Assembly: GCA_946539635.1 (NCBI GenBank)
Contig: CAMNHS010000075.1
Span: forward strand, 1 to 6,718
Reading direction: 5' to 3'
Origin: an uncultured Prevotellaceae bacterium
Lineage (GTDB): Bacteria; Bacteroidota; Bacteroidia; Bacteroidales; Bacteroidaceae
DNA length: 6,718 nt
In this document: positions 1 to 5,882 of the stretch, piece by piece
How positions within the stretch are numbered: position 1 is the first letter of the stretch
How the letters are laid out: each line of letters begins with the position of its first letter
Notes under the pieces: generated by a model
Told to the model about the DNA's origin: nothing
The model's input: the letters and a program-made list of their open reading frames with translations, nothing else
Database searches by the model: none
Position numbers and translations under genes: made by a program

Positions 1-2
1 TG

Positions 3-34
3 CAAAGTTATAAAAAAAATCGCAAACAAACAAA
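3..34 (-). promoter_or_regulatory. Putative divergent Bacteroidetes-type promoter reading leftward out of the window
   Basis: On the minus strand TAACTTTG (10 to 3) matches the Bacteroidetes -7 consensus TAnnTTTG. A TTTG at 34-31 lies 20 nt upstream, within the usual 19-21 nt spacing to the -33 element; two further TTTG copies (30-27, 26-23) follow directly. The predicted start site falls just outside the left edge, so the gene it would serve is not visible. The match is short and the region is AT-rich, so chance is possible. Confidence 0.45.
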
Positions 35-59
35 AATCCACAGAATTTTAAACATTTTT

Positions 60-90
60 TTTGTAGAATGTCAAAATATATATATCTTTG
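60..90 (+). promoter_or_regulatory. Bacteroidetes-type promoter of the outer-membrane protein gene
   Basis: TTTG at 60-63, a 19-nt spacer, then TATCTTTG at 83-90 match both halves of the primary sigma factor consensus of Bacteroidetes (TTTG / TAnnTTTG) at the expected distance. Transcription would begin near 95-100, giving a leader of about 55 nt that contains the three 12-bp repeats before the ATG at 153. It is back to back with the leftward promoter at 3-34, so the first 152 bases act as a divergent control region. No clear operator palindrome or riboswitch fold was seen there. Confidence 0.7.
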
Positions 91-100
91 TAGCGTAAAA

Positions 101-136
101 TTAACTTCCATTTTAACTTCCATTTTAACTTCCAAT
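101..136 (+). repeat. Three tandem 12-bp repeats in the leader (TTAACTTCCATT)
   Basis: Units lie at 101-112, 113-124 and 125-136. The first two are identical and the third differs by one base (TTAACTTCCAAT). They sit between the predicted transcription start and the ATG at 153, so they should be in the 5' untranslated leader. The core AACTTCCA recurs in the terminator hairpin of the same gene (879-886). The function is unknown; a protein or RNA binding site, or replication slippage, are all possible. Confidence 0.9.
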
Positions 137-152
137 TTAATTACACACAACT

Positions 153-839
153 ATGAAAAAGATTATCATGATGGCAGTAGCCGCTTTTATGGCTACAGCA
201 GCAAATGCACAGTTTGAAAAAGGCACATGGTCATTACAGCCATTCCTTGGTGGTGGCTTTTCAACAGTCACAAATGCAGGCGACCTTACCCTCGGCGGCA
301 ACAAGACGTTAGACAAGAAGACAACATCTGTTTACATTATCGGTGGTGAGGCAGAATATCAGTTTGCCAATAAATTCAGCGCTGCAGCAGGTGTTAACTA
401 CACCTCACAGGGTTGCGGATGGGATGACTACAACGATGGCAATGTGAAATATAAAGATATCAACCTCAGTTTAGGCTATATCAAGATACCTATCGTAGCA
501 AATTTCTATTTCGCTAAAGGATGGGCAGTAAAGGCTGGAGTACAGTTCGGATTCCTTGTAAGTTCAAAGATTAATTTTCATGCAGAAGGCAAGTCTAATT
601 TTGGTGATGGTGTAAACAGAGACACAGACATATACACCTATGTAGATTACAAGGACAACTTCAAGAAGTTCGACTTCTCTATTCCTGTTGGTGTATCCTA
701 TCAGTTCAAGACGCCTATCACAATCGATGCACGTTATCAGATTGGTCTGACAAGACTGAACAAATACACAGCAGACGGCGTAAAGGACAGCAAGAACAGC
801 GTATTCACCCTGACAGTAGGTTACAAGTTCGGTCTGTAA
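153..839 (+). CDS. Outer-membrane beta-barrel protein (porin-like family, OMP_b-brl_2 type)
   Basis: This 228-aa protein starts with a signal peptide: Lys-Lys, a hydrophobic stretch at 4-17, and a likely signal peptidase I cut after ANA (residue 19, before Gln20), leaving about 209 residues. The mature part alternates amphipathic strands rich in Gly, Tyr and Phe with polar turns. The segment at about 106-141, with its GYIKIPIVANFYF core, and the closing segment ending VGYKFGL are typical of the small 8-10 strand barrels annotated as porin family or outer-membrane beta-barrel proteins in Bacteroidetes. The ATG is preceded by a good promoter but no strong Shine-Dalgarno site, which is normal in this phylum. 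It is monocistronic, with its own promoter and terminator, and runs convergent to the lipid operon. A specific ligand or role cannot be read from the sequence; a structural or adhesive barrel is as likely as a pore. Confidence 0.9.
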   Translation: MKKIIMMAVAAFMATAANAQFEKGTWSLQPFLGGGFSTVTNAGDLTLGGNKTLDKKTTSVYIIGGEAEYQFANKFSAAAGVNYTSQGCGWDDYNDGNVKYKDINLSLGYIKIPIVANFYFAKGWAVKAGVQFGFLVSSKINFHAEGKSNFGDGVNRDTDIYTYVDYKDNFKKFDFSIPVGVSYQFKTPITIDARYQIGLTRLNKYTADGVKDSKNSVFTLTVGYKFGL

Positions 840-840
840 A

Positions 841-863
841 ATGAACGATGAACAAAATGAACA
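841..863 (+). repeat. Short ATGAACR repeats after the outer-membrane protein gene
   Basis: ATGAACG (841-847) and ATGAACA (848-854) are in tandem; a third ATGAACA (857-863) follows after two extra A bases. The block lies between the stop codon at 839 and the terminator stem that begins at 863. Its 7-nt period matches that of the arrays in the opposing operon, although the unit sequence differs. No function is assigned. Confidence 0.65.
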
Positions 864-895
864 AACTGGAAGCGTAAAAACTTCCAGTTTTTTTT
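863..895. terminator. Rho-independent terminator between convergent genes
   Basis: A perfect 10-bp stem pairs AAACTGGAAG (863-872) with CTTCCAGTTT (881-890) around the 8-nt loop CGTAAAAA. On the plus strand it runs into eight consecutive T bases (888-895), which makes it a strong terminator for the outer-membrane protein gene. On the minus strand the same hairpin begins a few bases after the ligase stop codon (896-894) but is followed only by a broken T-tract, so it is probably weaker in that direction. The plus-strand T-tract overlaps the ligase stop codon. Confidence 0.88.
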
Positions 896-2198
896 ATTGC
901 CGATAGTGTTTACGGTCTTTTTTGCCGTTGAAGGTCATCTGTATTGACGGGACTTGCTCGTAGAGGAGTGGGACTTTGTGTTTTTCAAGTTTTGCCAGAA
1001 GATAGCGAGCGAGGTCTTTCTTGCTTATTTCCTTGCCATCGTGTGTGGTATATAACAGTTTCAGGGCTGTTCCGAGGATGATATGAGGTGCTGCGATGCA
1101 GATGCACTCCCTTATGCCGGCATATTCGTTTGCAGCATCTTCCACCTCCAGCGGATTCACCTTGTATGCTCCTGTATTTATCACGTCATCATCACGTCCG
1201 AGGATATGTAACCGTCCCTCTTCATCTATTATGCCTTTGTCAGACATCTCCACTGCCCCACCCTGGAGTATCTTACTTGTCAGCAGCGGGTCGTCAAGAT
1301 ATCCTGTCATCAGAGTTTTTCCACTGCAAAGAATATGTCCTTGCGAAGAGATGGCAACAGAAGAGTTTTTCAGAGGGCGTCCGACACATCCTGAGATGCA
1401 TCCTTCCTGATAGTTGTAGGTCGTTATGATGCCACTTTCTGTTGAAGCATAGGTATTAAAAAGACTGGCATTAGGCAACAGTTGGCACAGGCGTTTCATA
1501 TCGCCTTCGGACATTGGAGCGCCACCTGTTTCAAGGAAGGCAATCCTGTCAGCATAATTTGACAACCTGTCACTACACAACTGCATAAGCATCTTAATGC
1601 TCGATGGTACCATGAAGGTGGCAATCTTAGTGGCAGAAGATTCTATCACTTCGAAGAATCTGTCCATCGCCTTCAGGCCCTCCAGCAGGTAAATTGTCAT
1701 GCCCTGCATGATGCATGGAAATACTTTTGACCATGCGCCGTAATGATTCAGCGGACTGCAGATGATAAATGACAGATTTTCATTATATCCGTGTGCTGCT
1801 ATGAGGTTTTCGGAATTGGCGATAATGGTTTCATAACTTATGATGGCGCCCTTCGACTTGCCCGTTGTTCCTGTGGTAAAAAGGATGTCGGCTGTACCTT
1901 CTGGCACACTCGACGTTTTAAGATATTCCTTGTATTTCCAAAATTTCTCTTCAGAGATATCACTTGCCAGGGGAACAACGATGCCGCGATTGATATGGAT
2001 GGCGAAATAGCTGACGAAATAATCTATTGAGGGGACTGCCCTGAGGGGTATTATATCCCCTTCGGACATCCCTGCAGCAGCCAACTCCGCTGCCCTACTG
2101 AGGACTGCAGAGTACAGTTCGCCATAGGTTATCTGTTCCTTACCACAGACGAAAGCCAGCCTGTTGGCGTTCCTTATGAGAAAATCTTCAATTTTCAA
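894..2198 (-). CDS. AMP-forming acyl/aryl-acid ligase (acyl-ACP or acyl-CoA synthetase family)
   Basis: An ATP-dependent adenylating enzyme of the ANL superfamily, 434 aa. Visible core motifs in order: P-loop-like FTTGTTGKSKG at 107-117 (A3), NTYASTESG at 248-256 (A5), the ribose-binding region with Asp320 in EMSDKG (A7, normally TGD), hinge GRDDDVINTGAYKVNPLEVE at 334-353 (A8), and a C-terminal NGKKDRK at 424-430 whose Lys426 fits the catalytic lysine (A10). It is shorter than typical 500-550-aa synthetases, with only about 105 residues before A3; this compact form fits ligases of aryl-polyene and related lipid clusters. The likely role is to activate an acid and load it on the ACP encoded just upstream. 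The start is taken as TTG at 2198 because an in-frame stop lies two codons upstream and the first ATG (residue 43) would remove the conserved ITYGELY region. It overlaps the ACP gene by 11 nt, suggesting translational coupling. The substrate cannot be told from sequence. Confidence 0.9.
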   Translation of the reverse strand: MKIEDFLIRNANRLAFVCGKEQITYGELYSAVLSRAAELAAAGMSEGDIIPLRAVPSIDYFVSYFAIHINRGIVVPLASDISEEKFWKYKEYLKTSSVPEGTADILFTTGTTGKSKGAIISYETIIANSENLIAAHGYNENLSFIICSPLNHYGAWSKVFPCIMQGMTIYLLEGLKAMDRFFEVIESSATKIATFMVPSSIKMLMQLCSDRLSNYADRIAFLETGGAPMSEGDMKRLCQLLPNASLFNTYASTESGIITTYNYQEGCISGCVGRPLKNSSVAISSQGHILCSGKTLMTGYLDDPLLTSKILQGGAVEMSDKGIIDEEGRLHILGRDDDVINTGAYKVNPLEVEDAANEYAGIRECICIAAPHIILGTALKLLYTTHDGKEISKKDLARYLLAKLEKHKVPLLYEQVPSIQMTFNGKKDRKHYRQ

Positions 2199-2206
2199 TC
2201 TTCAAT
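2186..2206 (-). repeat. Heptanucleotide array (ATTGAAR x3) at the ACP-ligase junction
   Basis: Read on the minus strand, ATTGAAG (2206-2200), ATTGAAA (2199-2193) and ATTGAAG (2192-2186) are in perfect tandem. The array contains both the TGA stop of the ACP gene (2190-2188) and the TTG start of the ligase (2198-2196). As a result the ACP tail reads QLKIEN and the ligase head reads KIEDFL from two frames of the same repeat. Confidence 0.9.
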
Positions 2207-2409
2207 TGCACTAATTTCACGAGACTGTCTATATCTTTCATATTTCTTGGTGTTATATCAGAGGCATCCAATTTTATGCCATACTTCTCTGAGAGGAGCA
2301 TGATAATGGTTGTTACCCCCAAAGAATCCAACTCACCAAGGAGGAAGTCGCTATTAAAATCGACTAACGGAAGGGCTTCTTCCAGTAAATGTAGTATCTC
2401 TTCTTTCAT
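2188..2409 (-). CDS. Acyl carrier protein (phosphopantetheine-binding)
   Basis: A small acidic protein of 73 aa, the normal size of a discrete ACP. The motif GELDSLG at 25-31 holds Ser29, the expected site for 4'-phosphopantetheine attachment, at the start of helix II; helix II (about 29-43) and a C-terminal helix (about 57-72) are recognisable. It is not the housekeeping fatty-acid ACP in context: no fabF or fabD lies next to it, and it sits between a lipid transporter and an acyl ligase. It should carry the intermediates of a dedicated lipid or polyene pathway in the cytoplasm and hand them to enzymes encoded outside the window. The ATG start at 2409 lies 23 nt after the transporter stop and is the last part of a purine-rich heptamer array. 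The stop overlaps the ligase start. Confidence 0.92.
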   Translation of the reverse strand: MKEEILHLLEEALPLVDFNSDFLLGELDSLGVTTIIMLLSEKYGIKLDASDITPRNMKDIDSLVKLVQLKIEN

Positions 2410-2443
2410 TTCTTCTTTTTACTTTTTACCTTTCACTTTTCAC
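2409..2443 (-). repeat. Purine-rich heptanucleotide array at the transporter-ACP junction
   Basis: Read on the minus strand this is five consecutive 7-nt units: GTGAAAA, then GTGAAAG, then GTAAAAA twice, and finally GAAGAAA, whose last A is the first base of the ACP start codon. The transporter stop codon TGA (2435-2433) lies in the second unit. Because it is purine-rich and directly before the ATG, it may also serve as the ribosome entry region for the ACP gene. Adding or removing the units that I tested still leaves a stop codon for the transporter. Confidence 0.88.
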
Positions 2444-5400
2444 TAAAACACACATTCTTCACCAACCCTTTGGCACAGTATTGCGCCAGGAGTTTTTTGT
2501 CTTTATCCTCTTCGATGGCATATATCGTTTTGTCAGGATGTACCAATGCTGCCATCAATGCCAGTGCTCCGCAGCCGCTATTCTTTATGATCATCGTAGG
2601 ACTGTCACCGGCATTGTCTATACCGGCGAGATTCTCTTTGCTGAGGGCCCTGCAAGCCTCTGCATACACTTCCCTACCCTTATAGAGATAGCGTTCCTTT
2701 ACGAGAGGCAAGAAATATGACGTCGTTTCCAGGTTACGTTTTATCCTGTTATATTGCGTAAGGAAATGCCTGTGGATTCTGCGTGTTGTCTCCTGATAAT
2801 CCTCTCCCCACAGAGGTGAAGCCGATGTAATGCGCTCCCCCACTATCACGGTTGCAGTAGAGGGATTGATAGCAAAACTCCGTGGCGGCATAGCATTATT
2901 CAATCCATGCAGATAGATTGGCAAAATGTCGAGGTTCAGCCTGCTGGCAAGCATAAAAGCGCCCTTATGGAATCGCAATACCGTAGAATCAGGGTTGCGT
3001 TCCCCCTCAGCATATATTGCTATGCTGTAGCCCTCTTTCACATATCTTTCGAAGAGAGGGAGATCATCCTCAAACTGGTCTTCTATGACAGTATAGAAAT
3101 CCAGCCATCCGAACATTCTGCGCACTATCGGATTCCAACTTGAGTGTTTATTTGCCACAATGATGATGCGTGGGCTGAGGGCCATCAGGTAGGCAGGGTC
3201 TATCATCGACTGATGATTGCATATTATGACACAGGGTTTCTCGAATGTTTCATTGTGACGGTTTATAATTTTGTTCTTCAGTCCCGGGAACAGTCGCAAA
3301 TCAAGGCGATGGCTTGCTGTGGCAATTCTGTGAAGGAGGTTTTTCGTCCATTCCCTCTTTCCAAAGAATGTGAACAACACGAACCCGATAAGGTAGCCTA
3401 TACACAATTGTGTCAGCCACCATATTCCGCAGAACCATGCCCTTGCCAATGCCCCAAGAGTCAGCGGACGCTTACGATATTGTCCACGACTCCTGGTAAT
3501 CCAGTTGAAGAGGAAAGGCGGTATGAGATATGCCATCAGCACCACGCTGAACATACCGATGATGGTAACCTCTGCCAAAGAAAGGAGGGCTGGATGTTTG
3601 GCAACTATCAGCGACCCGATGCCGATAAACATTATCAGTGCCGAGAGGATGATGCTGTTTTTATAGGATGCCAGCATAGGTTTGCGATAGGCATATTCGT
3701 GGGAACATCCTTCTGTCATGAAGATGGTATAGTCGTCGCCCTGACCAAAGATGAAGGTGGCAAGGATGACATTCACTATGTTGAATTTTATGCCAAAGAG
3801 AGCCATGAGTCCCAATATCCATATCCAACTGATCGCCATCGGCAGGAAAGAAATTATGGCAAGTTCGATACGTCCGAAAGAGAGCCAAAGGAATATGAAT
3901 ACTATAGCGGAACATGCTATTCCTATATAGTTGAAATCGTCAGAGAGACTGTTGGCAATGGCACTGTTCATACTTTTCACATCAAAGCTGCCGGAGAAGA
4001 GTTTTTGGGTATCATGCAGATGATTCTTCTTTACCCTCACCCTATCAACGACAGAATATCTTTGCTGCGATGTGTCGATGCTTATATTCTGCATGAAAAC
4101 GGTATTCGTCAACGTCGAGAAATAGTCAAAAGACCTCAGCTTATAGTGGCGCGATATTATCTGGAAGAAGTCATCAAAGGCATCATTGCTGAATCCTGCA
4201 TCAGCAGCTTCCTTCTGCAATTCATTCCGGAGGATGCCGAAGTGTTTTCCCACCAGTTCCTGCCATCTTTCGAGACGCCTCTGCTGCTCCGCCTTGGAAG
4301 TGATAAAGGCAGCTGTATTCTCCCTATTCGTTATAATGCCACAAGCCATCAGCGAATCGACCACCGCCCCATTACAGCGGCATCTGTCGAGAGCCTCATC
4401 CATCGTAGCGGCAGAAGAGACAATATAGAGTGTTTCTGTATCATCTTTACTGTCAGATGATAGTAACGACTGGAAATATGCCATATCCTCCTTCTGCTGT
4501 CCCGTGAGGTAGTTGATGTTCGACATGTTGGCATCAAACTCCGTATCTAAGCTGAAGTATGCGAATACCATTGTCAGCAACGCCACTGCTACCATCAGCC
4601 ATCGCTTACCCTCAATCCGCGACTCTGTCACAATGCGGAAAAAGCCTTTGACCTCAGACCTTTGACCTTTGACCTTCACCATGTGAGGCAGGAAGATGAG
4701 AACAAACAGAATGGTTCCCAATAACAGCAACGATGCGAACAGACCCAGGTCGCGCAAAGCTGTCGACTTCAGCGGCACTAATGCCATAAAGGCTCCTATT
4801 GTCGTGATATTACCCACAACCAACGGAGTCACTATTTCCTTGAGACAACTCCGTATGTCAGGCTCATGATTCGTGTGGTCTATGAGGTGCAGGGGATAGT
4901 TGACAGCAATGCCAATGATGATGCTCGATATTCCAATGACTATAATAGAGATATCATCGTGTATCACAGAGAGCCCCCCTAAGGCAAAAAGTGCTCCCCA
5001 TGCTATGGAAACGACAATGAGTAAGATGTTTCTGACAGACCTGAAGGCATATACCAGCAAAATAACAATCAGCACTACTGCAATTGTTATGGCGAGTATG
5101 CTGTCATGTTTTATCTGACTCGCATTATCAACGGCTATACAGGGTCCGCCGGTAAGGTGAATCTTTACTGACGGATAAGACTTCTCTACCTGCTGAACCG
5201 ATTCTTCGAGAAGAGATAATATCCTGGCATTATTCTCTGTTTCGCTATTGCCATAAGGAGAATGGACCATCACGAATGCCCTCTTCATGTCTGGAGAGAA
5301 GATATAGCCTTCATAGCTTTCAAAACGCGAGGTCTTTTGCATTTTGCTCAACCTGCTGACGACTGGCGTAAAGAGATTCAGCGGGTCGCGGGAGATATTT

Positions 5401-5879
5401 TGCGACAGCAGGCCACCTGACGGGAACATCAGCAGCTCATGATCTAACCTCAGCTGTTCCGGGATATAACCAGGCATACTCAGCAAGCTGTCAATCCTGT
5501 CATAATCCGCATCAGTAAGGAAGTATGGTATGTTTGAATATACAAAGTCCGTAATACGCGAGAGTTCCTCAATATCGAACTTGGAGATAAAAGTCAACCC
5601 CGAGTCTTGAAGCCTCTGGCAGAACCCCTCTATCGCTTCGACAGTTACATCAGCATCGTCAGGGTTGTCAAATATCACGATTATCTGTGATGCGCCAGAT
5701 ATATCCTGATAGATGGTCAGCGCATCCCTGTCATGAGTGCCCAGCGGCAGGAAGTCTGAGATATCCTCTTTATACGACAGTCCTGATACGAGGAATACCA
5801 ATACTATCGTCAGGATGGAGAGCAGTCCCCACCTTATCACAGAATGTGTACGGAAATATTCAAACAAACGAATAATCAT
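2433..5879 (-). CDS. Trifunctional MMPL-family transporter / lysophospholipid acyltransferase / methyltransferase-like protein
   Basis: An inner-membrane protein of 1148 aa. Part 1 (about 1-795) is a duplicated MMPL/RND exporter: TM1 at 15-34, a periplasmic domain to about 257, TM helices at 258-278, 283-303, 309-326, 350-370 and 375-398, then TM7 at 426-443, a second periplasmic domain to about 648 and five more helices to about 793. The proton-relay site of the second half is visible as FGQGDDYTIF (711-720, Asp716-Tyr717); the matching place in the first half is Asn327-Tyr328. A further hydrophobic segment (815-838) leads to part 2, a PlsC-type acyltransferase (about 845-1045) with the catalytic NHQSMID (His889, Asp894), YAEGERN (956-962), FHKGAF and ILPIYLHG motifs. 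Part 3 (about 1060-1148) resembles the first half of a SAM-binding Rossmann fold (IIKNSGCGALAL, then IYAIEED). Known relatives occur in Bacteroidetes aryl-polyene or resorcinol lipid clusters; coupling of acyl transfer to export is inferred. ATG at 5879 is 3 nt after the hydrolase stop. Confidence 0.92.
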   Translation of the reverse strand: MIIRLFEYFRTHSVIRWGLLSILTIVLVFLVSGLSYKEDISDFLPLGTHDRDALTIYQDISGASQIIVIFDNPDDADVTVEAIEGFCQRLQDSGLTFISKFDIEELSRITDFVYSNIPYFLTDADYDRIDSLLSMPGYIPEQLRLDHELLMFPSGGLLSQNISRDPLNLFTPVVSRLSKMQKTSRFESYEGYIFSPDMKRAFVMVHSPYGNSETENNARILSLLEESVQQVEKSYPSVKIHLTGGPCIAVDNASQIKHDSILAITIAVVLIVILLVYAFRSVRNILLIVVSIAWGALFALGGLSVIHDDISIIVIGISSIIIGIAVNYPLHLIDHTNHEPDIRSCLKEIVTPLVVGNITTIGAFMALVPLKSTALRDLGLFASLLLLGTILFVLIFLPHMVKVKGQRSEVKGFFRIVTESRIEGKRWLMVAVALLTMVFAYFSLDTEFDANMSNINYLTGQQKEDMAYFQSLLSSDSKDDTETLYIVSSAATMDEALDRCRCNGAVVDSLMACGIITNRENTAAFITSKAEQQRRLERWQELVGKHFGILRNELQKEAADAGFSNDAFDDFFQIISRHYKLRSFDYFSTLTNTVFMQNISIDTSQQRYSVVDRVRVKKNHLHDTQKLFSGSFDVKSMNSAIANSLSDDFNYIGIACSAIVFIFLWLSFGRIELAIISFLPMAISWIWILGLMALFGIKFNIVNVILATFIFGQGDDYTIFMTEGCSHEYAYRKPMLASYKNSIILSALIMFIGIGSLIVAKHPALLSLAEVTIIGMFSVVLMAYLIPPFLFNWITRSRGQYRKRPLTLGALARAWFCGIWWLTQLCIGYLIGFVLFTFFGKREWTKNLLHRIATASHRLDLRLFPGLKNKIINRHNETFEKPCVIICNHQSMIDPAYLMALSPRIIIVANKHSSWNPIVRRMFGWLDFYTVIEDQFEDDLPLFERYVKEGYSIAIYAEGERNPDSTVLRFHKGAFMLASRLNLDILPIYLHGLNNAMPPRSFAINPSTATVIVGERITSASPLWGEDYQETTRRIHRHFLTQYNRIKRNLETTSYFLPLVKERYLYKGREVYAEACRALSKENLAGIDNAGDSPTMIIKNSGCGALALMAALVHPDKTIYAIEEDKDKKLLAQYCAKGLVKNVCFSEK
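4647..4674 (-). repeat. In-frame heptanucleotide array (GGTCAAA x4) inside the transporter gene
   Basis: On the minus strand four 7-nt units run in tandem: GGTCAAA at 4674-4668 and 4667-4661, the variant GGTCTGA at 4660-4654 and GGTCAAA at 4653-4647, with GGTGAA just upstream. They encode most of VKVKGQRSEVKG (residues 401-412), a basic, low-complexity stretch in the cytoplasmic linker between TM6 and TM7, where the two transporter halves meet. Since 7 is not a multiple of 3, each copy is read in a different frame. Confidence 0.92.
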
Positions 5880-5882
5880 AAA

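Noticed and set aside
101..136. CRISPR-like array
   Set aside because: The 12-bp units are directly adjacent with no spacers and there are no cas genes.
1..152. Invertible promoter, as in Bacteroides surface-protein switches
   Set aside because: I could see no inverted repeats flanking the promoter and no recombinase in the window.
841..893. Small gene between the convergent genes (ATGAACGATGAAC...)
   Set aside because: The ATG-containing repeats run directly into the terminator hairpin; no coding-like frame of useful length exists.
1088..1429. Two overlapping plus-strand frames of about 100 codons within the ligase gene
   Set aside because: They lie opposite conserved adenylation motifs, have no promoter and resemble no protein family.
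2470..3143. Plus-strand frames opposite the acyltransferase region
   Set aside because: Low-quality sequences mirroring a domain with intact catalytic motifs on the minus strand.
3144..4460. A 438-codon open frame on the plus strand inside the transporter gene
   Set aside because: Its codons align exactly with those of the transporter on the other strand, so it stays open simply where TTA, CTA and TCA codons are absent. The product is rich in Cys, His and charged residues with no domain, and the opposite-strand protein is clearly genuine.
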